A DNA stretch of 38,154 nt from Gammaproteobacteria bacterium (GTDB taxonomy: Bacteria; Pseudomonadota; Gammaproteobacteria; Steroidobacterales; Steroidobacteraceae). The notes under the pieces are model-generated. The model was given only the letters and a program-made list of their open reading frames with translations. It was not told the origin of the DNA and made no database searches. The stretch is from positions 1 through 38,154 of the forward strand of contig JAGWPY010000046.1 in assembly GCA_028870275.1 (NCBI GenBank). Direction: 5' to 3'. Below are positions 1 through 7,767 of the stretch, piece after piece; the first letter of the stretch is position 1, and every line of letters begins with the position of its first letter. The position numbers were made by a program, and so were the translations under genes.

Positions 1-190
1 CCGGGCGCCCGGCGAACTCGACGGCTTCTCCTGGTACTGCGAACACTGCGGAGCCCGCCTCGACCTGCAGCGCATTGCGGTCGCCGACATCGAAAAGCAG
101 TTGCCCGGGATCTTCTCCCGCTTCTACGCCGATCTCGAGCGACGGACTTGCCGCCGATGCGGCGCGGTGCTGCAGGCGCCGGGCGGATGA
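1..190 (+). CDS. nbaC: 3-hydroxyanthranilate 3,4-dioxygenase, C-terminal end (partial)
   Basis: Only the last 62 codons are present, read in the frame starting at base 2 and ending in TGA at 188-190. The enzyme opens the ring of 3-hydroxyanthranilate to the precursor of quinolinate in the cytoplasm. The visible part carries the C-terminal module of bacterial forms: a first CxxC pair in YCEHC, then a second in CRRC near the end, which together bind a second, rubredoxin-like iron. The 3' end overlaps the kynureninase start by an ATGA junction, so the two are probably co-translated. The catalytic cupin half lies upstream of the window. The identification rests on the paired CxxC tail and on the two following kynurenine genes. 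Confidence 0.88.
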   Translation, partial: RAPGELDGFSWYCEHCGARLDLQRIAVADIEKQLPGIFSRFYADLERRTCRRCGAVLQAPGG

Positions 191-1437
191 ACGGCGAGGC
201 CGCGGTTCTCGACGCCGGTGACCCGCTCGCGCCGGTCGCGGAGGAATTCCATCACCCGCTCGATGCCGCCGGTCGACGGGCCGTCTATCTCTGCGGACAC
301 TCCCTAGGCCTGCAGCCGAAGGCTGCCGCGACCTACCTCGCCGAGGAACTCGCCGACTGGCGCGACCTCGGGGTGCGCGGCCATCACGTCGGGCGCCGTC
401 CCTGGATCGGCTATCACGAACGCCTTGCCGGACCGCTGGCCAGACTGGCTGGAGCCGCGCCCACAGAGGTGGTCGCGATGAATTCGCTGACCGTGAACCT
501 GCACCTTCTGCTGGTGAGCTTCTTCCGGCCGCAAGGCGATCGCCGCCGCATCCTGATCGAGCGGTCGGCCTTCCCGTCCGACCGGTATGCGATCGTCTCT
601 CAGCTCGAATTCCACGGCCTCGATGCGACACGCGACCTGATCGAGGTCGCACCGCGCCCGGGCGAGCGTTGTCTGCGCACCGAGGACCTGATCGAGGCGA
701 TCGAGCGCGAGGGCCCTCGTCTGGCGCTGGTGTTGTTGCCGGGCGTGCAGTACCTCACCGGTCAACGCCTGGATGTCGCGCCGCTGGCCGCCGCATGCCG
801 TGCCAACGGCGCCGCCTTCGGCCTCGATCTCGCCCATGCGATCGGCAACACGCCGCTTTCGCTGCACGACTGGAACGTCGATTTCGCGGTCTGGTGCAGC
901 TACAAGTACCTGAACGGCGGCCCCGGCGCGATCGGCGGCGGTTTCGTTCACGCGCGCCACGCACGCGATTCCGACCGACCGCGGTTCGCGGGCTGGTGGG
1001 GCCATGACAAGGCGTCGCGCTTCGCGATGGGACCGCAATTCCGGCCGATCCCCGGCGCGGAAGGCTGGCAACTCAGCAACCCGCCGGTCCTCGCGAGCGC
1101 ACCGCTCCTCGCGTCGCTGGAGATCTTCGAGCGCGCGGGCTTCGATCGATTGCGCGCGAAATCACTGGCGCAGAGCGCCTATCTGCGCGACTCGATCGAG
1201 CGATGCGCCCCCGGTCGCGTCGAGTTCCTGACGCCGGCGGAACCGCAGGCGCACGGCGCCCAGCTGAGCCTGCGGGTGCCGGGCGGCAGAGCCACGTTCG
1301 ACCGTCTGGGCGAAGCCGGCGTGATCGCCGACTGGCGCGAGCCTGACGTCCTGCGGCTCGCGCCGGCGCCGGCTTACAACTCCTTCGCCGATCTGGACCG
1401 GGCCGCCATCGCACTCGCCGGATCTCTGCCGAAGTGA
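187..1437 (+). CDS. kynU: kynureninase
   Basis: PLP-dependent hydrolase that cleaves 3-hydroxykynurenine (or kynurenine) to 3-hydroxyanthranilate (or anthranilate) and alanine. The product is 416 aa, normal for the family. The PLP-binding lysine is K240 in the motif SYKYLNGGPG, and an N-terminal YLCGHSLG motif typical of kynureninases is present. The frame is open further upstream, to 148, but the ATG at 187 is preferred because it overlaps the stop of the dioxygenase gene (ATGA) and gives a normal N-terminus. The stop in turn overlaps the kmo start (GTGA). Flanked by nbaC and kmo, it most likely serves NAD synthesis from tryptophan rather than anthranilate catabolism. Confidence 0.95.
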   Translation: MNGEAAVLDAGDPLAPVAEEFHHPLDAAGRRAVYLCGHSLGLQPKAAATYLAEELADWRDLGVRGHHVGRRPWIGYHERLAGPLARLAGAAPTEVVAMNSLTVNLHLLLVSFFRPQGDRRRILIERSAFPSDRYAIVSQLEFHGLDATRDLIEVAPRPGERCLRTEDLIEAIEREGPRLALVLLPGVQYLTGQRLDVAPLAAACRANGAAFGLDLAHAIGNTPLSLHDWNVDFAVWCSYKYLNGGPGAIGGGFVHARHARDSDRPRFAGWWGHDKASRFAMGPQFRPIPGAEGWQLSNPPVLASAPLLASLEIFERAGFDRLRAKSLAQSAYLRDSIERCAPGRVEFLTPAEPQAHGAQLSLRVPGGRATFDRLGEAGVIADWREPDVLRLAPAPAYNSFADLDRAAIALAGSLPK

Positions 1438-2822
1438 GCGCGAGCGGCGAACGCGTCGCGATTGCCGGCGCCGGCCCGACGGGCGCGCTGCTCGCGATCC
1501 TGCTGCAGCGCCGCGGCTATCGCGTCACGATCTACGATGCGCGACCCGATCCCCGGACCCACCCGGCCGAGACGGGCCGTTCGATCAACCTCGCGCTCGC
1601 GGCTCGCGGCATCGATGCCTTGCGACGCGTGGGAGTCTACGAGTCCTTGCGCGAGGCGATGGTGCCGATGCGCGGCCGCTTGATACACGATCGCAGCGGC
1701 GCCACCGCGCTACAGCCCTACGGCAGCCGTCCCGAGGAGATCATCCACTCGATCTCGCGCAGCCATCTCGGTCGGCTGCTGGTCGAGATCGCCGCCGATG
1801 GCGAGGGCGTCGAGATGCATTTCGAGCACCGGCTCGAGGCGGCGGATTTCGCCGCCGGAATCGCCCAGGTGCGCGACCTGCGCCGCGATGCACTGGTCGA
1901 GGTCCCGATGCGGCCGCTGATCGCCTGCGACGGCGGCGGTTCGCAGATGCGCCGCAGCCTCGCCGCCGCGCGACTGATCGACGCCGAGGAGCGAGACCTG
2001 GAGCATGGCTACAAGGAACTGACGATCCCCGCCGATGCGGGCGGTCGCTGGCGCATGCAGCGCGAGGCCTTGCACGTCTGGCCGCGCGGCGACCACATGT
2101 TGATCGCCCTGCCGAACCACGACGGAAGCTTCACCGCGACGCTGTTCCTCCCGAAACGCGGAGCACCGGGCTTCGACAGTCTCGGGGGCGACCTCGCGGT
2201 CGAGACCTTCCTGCAGAGCGAGTTCGCCGACGCCGCGGCGCTGATGCCCGACCGCCTCGCGGAATTCCGCGATCATCCGACCGGATTCCTCGGCACGGTG
2301 CATGCCGCGCCCTGGCATCATCGCGGCATGACCGCGCTGGTCGGCGATGCGGCGCACGCGATCGTGCCCTTCCATGGCCAGGGGATGAACTGCTGCTTCG
2401 AGGACTGCATCGCCTTCGATGCCTGCGTGGCCGCACACGTCGACTGGGAGTCGCGCTTCGCCGCGTTCTTCGCCCTGCGCAAGCCGAACACCGACGCCAT
2501 CGCGGCGATGGCCCTGGAGAACTACCGGGAGATGCGCGAATCGGTCGCCGACCCCCGATTCCAGCTGCAGAGCGCGCTCGCGCGCGAGCTCGAGCGGCTC
2601 CATCCGCGACGTTTCATCCCGCGTTACTCGATGGTCATGTTCCACTCCGAGATTCCATACGCGCTCGCGGCCCGCCGCGGCCTGGTGCAGGCTGGACTGC
2701 TTGCCGAACTCACCGAGGGACGTGCGCGGCTCGAGGAGATCGACTTCGGGGCCGCCGCGCGCCTGGTCGACTCCCGGCTCCCGCCGATCGATCAGGATCT
2801 GTCGAGCGTCACGAAACTGTAG
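1434..2822 (+). CDS. kmo: kynurenine 3-monooxygenase
   Basis: FAD-dependent aromatic hydroxylase that converts L-kynurenine to 3-hydroxykynurenine with NADPH and oxygen. The 462-aa length fits bacterial KMO. The N-terminal dinucleotide motif GAGPTG lies at residues 12-17. The second FAD motif GDAAH is at 304-308, followed by PFHGQGMN at 312-319. The start is GTG, overlapping the kynU stop as GTGA. It completes the three-step block kmo-kynU-nbaC, although the gene order does not follow the reaction order. Its last 31 bases overlap the 3' end of folA on the other strand, so the two transcripts converge without an intergenic terminator. Confidence 0.93.
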   Translation: MSASGERVAIAGAGPTGALLAILLQRRGYRVTIYDARPDPRTHPAETGRSINLALAARGIDALRRVGVYESLREAMVPMRGRLIHDRSGATALQPYGSRPEEIIHSISRSHLGRLLVEIAADGEGVEMHFEHRLEAADFAAGIAQVRDLRRDALVEVPMRPLIACDGGGSQMRRSLAAARLIDAEERDLEHGYKELTIPADAGGRWRMQREALHVWPRGDHMLIALPNHDGSFTATLFLPKRGAPGFDSLGGDLAVETFLQSEFADAAALMPDRLAEFRDHPTGFLGTVHAAPWHHRGMTALVGDAAHAIVPFHGQGMNCCFEDCIAFDACVAAHVDWESRFAAFFALRKPNTDAIAAMALENYREMRESVADPRFQLQSALARELERLHPRRFIPRYSMVMFHSEIPYALAARRGLVQAGLLAELTEGRARLEEIDFGAAARLVDSRLPPIDQDLSSVTKL

Positions 2823-3295
2823 GCGTGGGCATGGCGGGAGTCGCCGGCGTAGGTCTCCCGCCTCGTCTCCCGCCAGGCGGGATCGCGCCACTCGTCGAAT
2901 CGCGTATCGCCGTCCTCGACGCGCGTATGAACGAGCGTGAGGTGGATGCGGCGCGCATGCGGGAGGCAGAGCCGGTAGATTTCCCCGCCTCCGATCACCA
3001 TGAGCGGCCTTCCGGCGATCGCCGAGGCGCGCGCCTGTTCGAGGCTGCGCACGACCGTGCAGCCGGCGGGCGCATAGTCGGGCGCGCGACTGAGCACGAG
3101 ATTGAGCCGATCGGGAAGCGGCCGTCCGATCGAGTCTTGCGTACGGCGTCCCATCAGCACCGCGCAGCCGAGCGTGAGCGCCTTGAAGTGCTTCAGGTCC
3201 TGGGGCAGATGCCACGGCAGCGCGTTGCGGCGGCCAATGACGCCGTCCTCGGCCGCCGCGACCACGAGCTCGACCGGCGTCGCCTCCGCGCTCAC
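2792..3295 (-). CDS. folA: dihydrofolate reductase
   Basis: Reduces dihydrofolate to tetrahydrofolate with NADPH, recycling the dihydrofolate released by thymidylate synthase. The 167-aa product shows the classic DHFR core: DGVIG near residue 17, then LPWHLPQDL with W28 and the catalytic acidic D33, the GRRT and SIGRPLPDR segments, and the GGGEIY cofactor loop. The frame is open to 3322, but the GTG at 3295 is preferred because it overlaps the stop of the upstream LysR gene (GTGA). In many gammaproteobacteria folA lies directly behind thyA. Here a LysR gene and a SET gene separate them. The 3' end overlaps kmo by 31 bases. Confidence 0.95.
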   Translation of the reverse strand: MSAEATPVELVVAAAEDGVIGRRNALPWHLPQDLKHFKALTLGCAVLMGRRTQDSIGRPLPDRLNLVLSRAPDYAPAGCTVVRSLEQARASAIAGRPLMVIGGGEIYRLCLPHARRIHLTLVHTRVEDGDTRFDEWRDPAWRETRRETYAGDSRHAHAYSFVTLDRS

Positions 3296-4188
3296 GCGAC
3301 CCGGCATTCCCTGATGATCCACTGGGTGAGTTCCTGAAGGTCCTCGCGGTTGCGGTCCTCGGGTCTCTGCAGGATCACGTAGCTCTCATGGGTCTCGAGT
3401 TCCGCGTCGAACAGCTTGATCAGGCTGCCGGCCGTGAATCGGTCGGCGCTGAGCCGCGCCGGCACCATCGCCACGCCGACCCCCTGCTCCGCCGCACGCA
3501 CCACGGCGGACATCGTATCGAGACGGACCAGGCGATTCGGCTTGATCGGCTCGATGCCGAGGCCGTGAGCCCAGCGCTCCCAGGCCTCGCGCCGCTCCTC
3601 GTGAACCAGCAGAGTCTTGCCGTTCAGGTCCTCGTAGCGCCCAATCGGGTTCTCGGCCAGGAACGACGGCGAGCAGGCGACGATGAAATTCTGCGCGAAC
3701 AGTTCGTGGACCGTCAGACCCTCCCAGGGTCCGGATCCGACCACGATCGACAGATCGGCCTCGGGCGGATGGGTCTTGGGCGCCGAGAAGATCGTCTCGA
3801 TGCGTATATCGGTCTCCTCTCGTGCCTGCGAGAACGAGGCGAGACGCGGCAGGAGCATCTCGTTGGCGAAGAACGGCGGTACGTTCAGGCGGATGATCGT
3901 GCGGCCGTAGCGGATCTGCAGCTGTTCGGTGATCGATTCGAGTTTGGCGAAGATGTCGTTCAAGTGCTCGAGGTAGTGTGCTCCGGCATCGGTGAGATCG
4001 AGCGTGCGCACGCCCCGGGCGCCGCGTTCGAACAAGGTGACACCGAGCTGTTCCTCGAGCGCCTTGATCTGATGGCTGACCGCAGACGGCGTGACGAACA
4101 ACTCCTCGGCGGCGGCCTTGAAGCTCTTCAGCTTGGCGGCGACCTGGAAAGTCTTCAGAAACCGGAGCGACGGCAGGCGATGGGGCAC
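3292..4188 (-). CDS. LysR-family transcriptional regulator, GcvA-like
   Basis: A 298-aa regulator with an N-terminal winged helix-turn-helix (about residues 9-68, including SFKAAAEELFVTPSAVSHQI) and a C-terminal periplasmic-binding-protein-like effector domain (about 95-290). The N-terminal RLPSLRFLKTF segment is typical of the GcvA branch, whose E. coli founder controls the glycine-cleavage operon. The start is GTG. A TATAAT hexamer lies about 50 bases upstream, in the gap after the SET gene. Its stop overlaps folA, so it is likely co-transcribed with folate metabolism. Glycine/one-carbon control is therefore an attractive but unproven guess. No cognate target operon can be recognised here. 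Confidence 0.92.
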   Translation of the reverse strand: MPHRLPSLRFLKTFQVAAKLKSFKAAAEELFVTPSAVSHQIKALEEQLGVTLFERGARGVRTLDLTDAGAHYLEHLNDIFAKLESITEQLQIRYGRTIIRLNVPPFFANEMLLPRLASFSQAREETDIRIETIFSAPKTHPPEADLSIVVGSGPWEGLTVHELFAQNFIVACSPSFLAENPIGRYEDLNGKTLLVHEERREAWERWAHGLGIEPIKPNRLVRLDTMSAVVRAAEQGVGVAMVPARLSADRFTAGSLIKLFDAELETHESYVILQRPEDRNREDLQELTQWIIRECRVA

Positions 4189-4235
4189 GTTCGACCGGGA
4201 CCTCGTTCTTGGTGATTTCCGGCGGGTCGCCGCCG

Positions 4236-4241
4236 ATTATA
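4236..4241 (-). promoter_or_regulatory. candidate -10 element for lysR-folA
   Basis: A perfect TATAAT on the minus strand in the 58-base gap between the SET gene stop and the LysR start. The region 16-18 bases upstream has no good -35 match, so the promoter would rest on the -10 alone or on an activator, possibly the LysR protein itself. The predicted leader is about 40 bases. Confidence 0.42.
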
Positions 4242-4246
4242 GCCGC

Positions 4247-4825
4247 TCAGCGTCGGGCGGATTTGCGGCGGGCCGGCGATTTTCCGCGGGCCGGCGCTTT
4301 TCCGCGGGCGAGGCGACGTTTCGGCGGGCTCTTGCGCGGCTCGAGCATGCTGCCGCGGCAACTGAGCGCACCGCAACGGCAGGCGAAGACCTCGTCCACG
4401 TTCGGCGGATCGTCCGCGTCGCGCTGGATCTGGTAGTCGTAACAAAGTTCCTCGCCCGGCTCGATCGTGCGAATCGCCTCGACGTAGACCCGTCGTCGCT
4501 CGAGCGCGCTCTCGCAGTTCGGATCGCAGCCGTGATTGATGTAGCGCGCCTCGTTGCCGCCGACCCCGCCGTCGATCACCGTGCGCGCGTCCACCGTGAA
4601 CAGGAAGGTGTGGTTGTCGTCCGCGCTCTTGTGCTCGTAGCGCTCGTCGGCGGCGCTGTGCGAGATGCGCTCGCCGACATACTCGATGATCCGCGTGCCC
4701 TTGCGGATGCGTCGCAGCGCAAACACGCCGAAGCCATGGACGGCCGAATGCCGGACTTCGATCAGCGGAGCGCGGCGCGGGGATGTGTTCAAACGGCGAT
4801 TGGAGCCTTGATTGCGGGGTGGCAT
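4247..4825 (-). CDS. SET-domain protein lysine methyltransferase with histone-like basic tail
   Basis: A 192-aa SET-domain protein, expected to transfer methyl groups from S-adenosylmethionine to protein lysines. The core runs from about residue 22 to 135: HGFGVFA (30-36), the SAM-binding and pseudoknot motif INHGCDPNC (96-104) and GEELCYDY (124-131). A post-SET zinc motif CRCGALSC (149-156) follows. The last 30 residues are a low-complexity Arg/Lys/Ala/Pro/Ser tail with repeated GKAP, GKSP and RKS units. The ATG at 4825 lies inside thyA. A TTG at 4792 forms a TTGA overlap with the thyA stop and is an alternative start, giving 181 aa. Co-direction with lgt-thyA suggests co-transcription. The substrate is unknown. 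Confidence 0.9.
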   Translation of the reverse strand: MPPRNQGSNRRLNTSPRRAPLIEVRHSAVHGFGVFALRRIRKGTRIIEYVGERISHSAADERYEHKSADDNHTFLFTVDARTVIDGGVGGNEARYINHGCDPNCESALERRRVYVEAIRTIEPGEELCYDYQIQRDADDPPNVDEVFACRCGALSCRGSMLEPRKSPPKRRLARGKAPARGKSPARRKSARR

Positions 4826-5583
4826 CGATAGTCCAGGAAAGTGAAATCTTCGAAACGGTAGTCGAACACGGTCGGCGGACGACGGTTCAGCACGAGTCGC
4901 GGCAGCGGCAGCGGTTCACGCCCGAGCTGGGTGTGCACCGCCTCCAGGTGATTCAGGTAGACGTGGCAGTCGCCGCCGGTCCAGATGAATTCCCCGGGCT
5001 GCAGACCGCACTGGTCGGCGAGCATGTGGGTGAGCAACGCGTAGGAGGCGATGTTGAACGGCACGCCCAGGAACGCATCCGCGCTGCGCTGATAGAGCTG
5101 GCAGGACAGCCGACCGCCGGCCACGTGGAACTGGAACAGCGCATGACAGGGCTGCAGCGCCATCTTTCCGAGCTCGCCGACGTTCCAGGCGCTCACCACG
5201 ATCCGGCGGGAATCCGGGTCCGCGCGCAATTGTTCGACCACGCCCGCGATTTGATCGATCTGGCGGCCGTCGGCCGTCGGCCAGCTGCGCCATTGGCGCC
5301 CGTAGACCGGTCCCAGTTCACCGTCCGCATCGGCCCACTCGTCCCAGATGGTGACGCCGTGCTCGCGCAGGTACTTGACGTTCGTGTCGCCGCGAAGGAA
5401 CCAGAGCAGTTCGTGCACGACCGAACGCAGGTGCAGCCGCTTGGTCGTCACCAGCGGAAAGCCCGCAGCGAGATCGAAGCGCATCTGGTAACCGAACAGG
5501 CTCAGCGTTCCCGTGCCGGTACGATCGTCCTTGCGGTTGCCGGTGTCGAGGATGTGCCGCAGGAAGTCGAGGTATTGCCGCAT
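4789..5583 (-). CDS. thyA: thymidylate synthase
   Basis: Makes dTMP from dUMP using 5,10-methylene-tetrahydrofolate. The product is 264 aa, the same length as E. coli ThyA, and collinear with it: [19 protein letters not shown], the active-site PCHALFQF with C146, [18 protein letters not shown], and DYRFEDF near the end. The frame continues upstream to 5637, but MRQYLDFL at 5583 matches the family N-terminus. It lies 13 bases downstream of lgt, the usual lgt-thyA pair. The 3' end overlaps the SET gene by 3 or 37 bases, depending on the SET start. Confidence 0.98.
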   Translation of the reverse strand: MRQYLDFLRHILDTGNRKDDRTGTGTLSLFGYQMRFDLAAGFPLVTTKRLHLRSVVHELLWFLRGDTNVKYLREHGVTIWDEWADADGELGPVYGRQWRSWPTADGRQIDQIAGVVEQLRADPDSRRIVVSAWNVGELGKMALQPCHALFQFHVAGGRLSCQLYQRSADAFLGVPFNIASYALLTHMLADQCGLQPGEFIWTGGDCHVYLNHLEAVHTQLGREPLPLPRLVLNRRPPTVFDYRFEDFTFLDYRCHPAIKAPIAV

Positions 5584-5596
5584 CGGCCGCGCGGCG

Positions 5597-6454
5597 CTAG
5601 CGCAGTTCGAGCGGCTTGCGATTTCCGCTCGGCACATTGAGCCGGTAGGCCCTTGCCATCAGGATCGCGCCGATCACGATCATCGGAATCGTGAGCAGCA
5701 TGCCCATCGTGAGCCAGCCGCCGTAGAGGTAGCCGATGTTCGCGTCCGGGAGCCTGACCCACTCGACCGTGAATCGCGCCAGTCCATAGAGGATGAGGAA
5801 CAGTGCGCTCGGTGCAAGTCTCGGGCGCGGCTTGCTCGTGAACCACCAGAGCACCAGGAACAGGGTCAGTCCTTCGAGAGCGGCCTCGTAGAGCTGCGAG
5901 GGGTGCCGTCCGATCAGAACGCCCTGCGCGTTGGGCACGCCGAAGGCCCAGGGAAGATCGGTGGGCTTGCCCCAGAGCTCGCCATTGATGAAATTGCCGA
6001 GCCGTCCGGCCATCAGACCGATGCCCGGGAGCGGCGCGAGAAAGTCGAATACGTCGAGGATGTGCTTGCTCCGGCCGCGCGCGAACACGATCGCCGCGAC
6101 GATCACCCCGGTCAGTCCGCCGTGGAAGGACATGCCCCCGTCCCAGATCCGGAAGACGTTCAGCCAGTCCCTCGCCGTGGTGCCGGGCCCGTAGATCACC
6201 TCGTTGCCGTAAAAGATGCACCAGCCGAGCCGGCCACCGACGATCACGCCGATCGCGCAATAGAAGATGAGATCGTCGATGTCGAGACCGGTCCAGGTCG
6301 AGCCGGGACGTCGGGCACGATACCGGGCGAGTGCCCAGGCGGACGCGAAGCCCACCAGGTACATGATGCCGTACCAGTGCACGCGCAGGGGTCCGATGCC
6401 GAAGACCGGTCCGATGGAGATCGCGATCGGATCGATGTGTGGATAGACGAGCAT
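5597..6454 (-). CDS. lgt: prolipoprotein diacylglyceryl transferase
   Basis: Inner-membrane enzyme that adds diacylglycerol from phosphatidylglycerol to the lipobox cysteine of prolipoproteins. The 285-aa protein has about seven hydrophobic segments, a conserved H111 in the SFHGG motif, and the Lgt signature [13 protein letters not shown] at 150-162. The ATG at 6454 has no Shine-Dalgarno. A TAAACT hexamer ends only 8 bases before it, so the mRNA may be nearly leaderless if a promoter lies there. Otherwise it is read from rlmI, whose stop is 46 bases upstream. The neighbour thyA follows after 13 bases. Confidence 0.97.
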   Translation of the reverse strand: MLVYPHIDPIAISIGPVFGIGPLRVHWYGIMYLVGFASAWALARYRARRPGSTWTGLDIDDLIFYCAIGVIVGGRLGWCIFYGNEVIYGPGTTARDWLNVFRIWDGGMSFHGGLTGVIVAAIVFARGRSKHILDVFDFLAPLPGIGLMAGRLGNFINGELWGKPTDLPWAFGVPNAQGVLIGRHPSQLYEAALEGLTLFLVLWWFTSKPRPRLAPSALFLILYGLARFTVEWVRLPDANIGYLYGGWLTMGMLLTIPMIVIGAILMARAYRLNVPSGNRKPLELR

Positions 6455-6462
6455 GGGCCGGC

Positions 6463-6468
6463 AGTTTA
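6463..6468 (-). promoter_or_regulatory. candidate -10 element close to the lgt start
   Basis: TAAACT (4 of 6 to consensus) on the minus strand, 8 bases before the lgt ATG. No clear -35 and no Shine-Dalgarno in between. It is reported because the same spacing recurs before several other genes in the window. Weak on its own. Confidence 0.28.
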
Positions 6469-6500
6469 CCCCAGCCGGTCGACCGCCGCGAACCTCGCGC

Positions 6501-7706
6501 TCACAGGAAGGCGGTCTCCACCCGGCAGAAATGCGCCTTCAGGTACCGCGTCTCCGCGATCGCCGGGTGCACCGGATGATCCGGTGCCTGTCCGCCGGTC
6601 TCGAGGATCGAAAGGCGCCGACGACTCGATCGCGCCGCTTTGGCGATCGCCTCCTGAAGATCGTCGGCACTCACGTGGTAGGAGCACGAACAGGACACCA
6701 GCATGCCGCCCGGGGCGAGCAGTTCGAGCGCCGCCTGATTCAGCCTTCGGTAGGCTGCGAGCGCCTTCGGAAGATCCTTCTTGCGCTTGGCGAACGCGGG
6801 CGGGTCGACGATGACCAGGTCGAATTGTCCGCCCTCGGCGGCGAGCGACGCCAGCACCTCGAAGGCGTCGCCGCGCCGCGTGGCGATCGAGAGACCGTTC
6901 GCACGGGCGTTGCCGAGGGCGAGTTCGAGCGCCCGGGCGGAGCTGTCGACGCACAGCACCTGCCCGGCGCCGGCCCGCGCCGCGTTGACGCCCCACGCCC
7001 CCACGTAGCTGAATACGTCGAGCACACGATCGCCGCCGCGCACATAGCGGCGCATCGCCCGTCGATTCGCCGCCTGATCGTAGAACCAGCCGGTCTTCTG
7101 CCCCTCGCGCAGCGGCGCCGTGAATTTCAGGTCCGCCTCGACGAGTTCGACCGCCTCGACCGGCTCCCCGCCAGCCCACTCGACGTAGCTCGACAGGCCC
7201 TCGAGCTCGCGTCCCGAGCCGTCGTTCTTGTAGAGCAACCGCTCGATCGGCAACACCGAGAACAACGCCGCCTCGAATGGCGCCCGCAGACGCTCCATGC
7301 CCGCGGTGCCGATCTGGGCGACGCAGGTGCCGCCGAACCGGTCGACGACCAGCCCGGGCAGACCGTCGGACTCCCCGTGCACCAGGCGGTAATGCGCTGT
7401 GGCGTGGATCCTCTCGCGCATCGCCAGTGCACGGCGCAGCCGCTCGGCGAACCAGGCCTCGTCCGGCGCCTTCCAGCTTTCCAGAAGCCGGGCGCAGATC
7501 AGCGAATTCGGATTGACGTAGGCGAGGCCCAGGGGACGGTCGTTGTGTGCGAGCACCCTCGCGATGTCGCCGGGCGCGAAGCGGCCAAGGGGCGTCTGCG
7601 CCGCATCGACCTCGTTGCTGAACACCCAAAGATGGCCCGCGAGCAGGCGGCGATCCTCGTTGCGTTTCAGACGCAATGCGGGCCATTGCGCGGGGTCTGC
7701 GGTCAT
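6501..7706 (-). CDS. rlmI: 23S rRNA m5C methyltransferase, RlmI family
   Basis: SAM-dependent RNA cytosine-5 methyltransferase; the E. coli enzyme modifies C1962 of 23S rRNA. The 401-aa protein has an N-terminal PUA domain (about residues 8-80), the family motif GQKTGWFYDQ (202-211), the SAM-binding strand VLDVFSYVGAWG (228-239), DPPAF (301-305), and SCSCS (338-342), which includes the catalytic cysteine (C341 by alignment to the E. coli SCS motif). The start MTADP at 7706 is the first ATG in frame. It heads a minus-strand series rlmI-lgt-thyA-SET and is divergent from the DUF255 gene, with only 61 bases between the starts. Confidence 0.95.
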   Translation of the reverse strand: MTADPAQWPALRLKRNEDRRLLAGHLWVFSNEVDAAQTPLGRFAPGDIARVLAHNDRPLGLAYVNPNSLICARLLESWKAPDEAWFAERLRRALAMRERIHATAHYRLVHGESDGLPGLVVDRFGGTCVAQIGTAGMERLRAPFEAALFSVLPIERLLYKNDGSGRELEGLSSYVEWAGGEPVEAVELVEADLKFTAPLREGQKTGWFYDQAANRRAMRRYVRGGDRVLDVFSYVGAWGVNAARAGAGQVLCVDSSARALELALGNARANGLSIATRRGDAFEVLASLAAEGGQFDLVIVDPPAFAKRKKDLPKALAAYRRLNQAALELLAPGGMLVSCSCSYHVSADDLQEAIAKAARSSRRRLSILETGGQAPDHPVHPAIAETRYLKAHFCRVETAFL

Positions 7707-7729
7707 CGGCGTTCCGGGGGTCGATCGGC

Positions 7730-7735
7730 TATAGT
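7730..7735. promoter_or_regulatory. candidate shared -10 region between rlmI and the DUF255 gene
   Basis: TATAGT on the plus strand sits in a CTATAG palindrome (7729-7734), so TATAGC is read on the minus strand. It is the only AT-rich spot in the short divergent region and could serve either gene. No convincing -35 element is visible on either strand. Confidence 0.25.
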
Positions 7736-7767
7736 GGCCCGCATTCTAACCGACCCGGGTGCGCGCC

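Noticed and set aside
1710-3215. A 501-codon minus-strand frame across kmo and folA
   Set aside because: Antisense to kmo and out of frame in folA; no motif, typical GC-rich shadow.
2792-5583. folA, SET and thyA as one modified thyA-folA operon
   Set aside because: A TATAAT and a 58-base gap separate the SET gene from lysR-folA, so a single transcript is possible but not supported.
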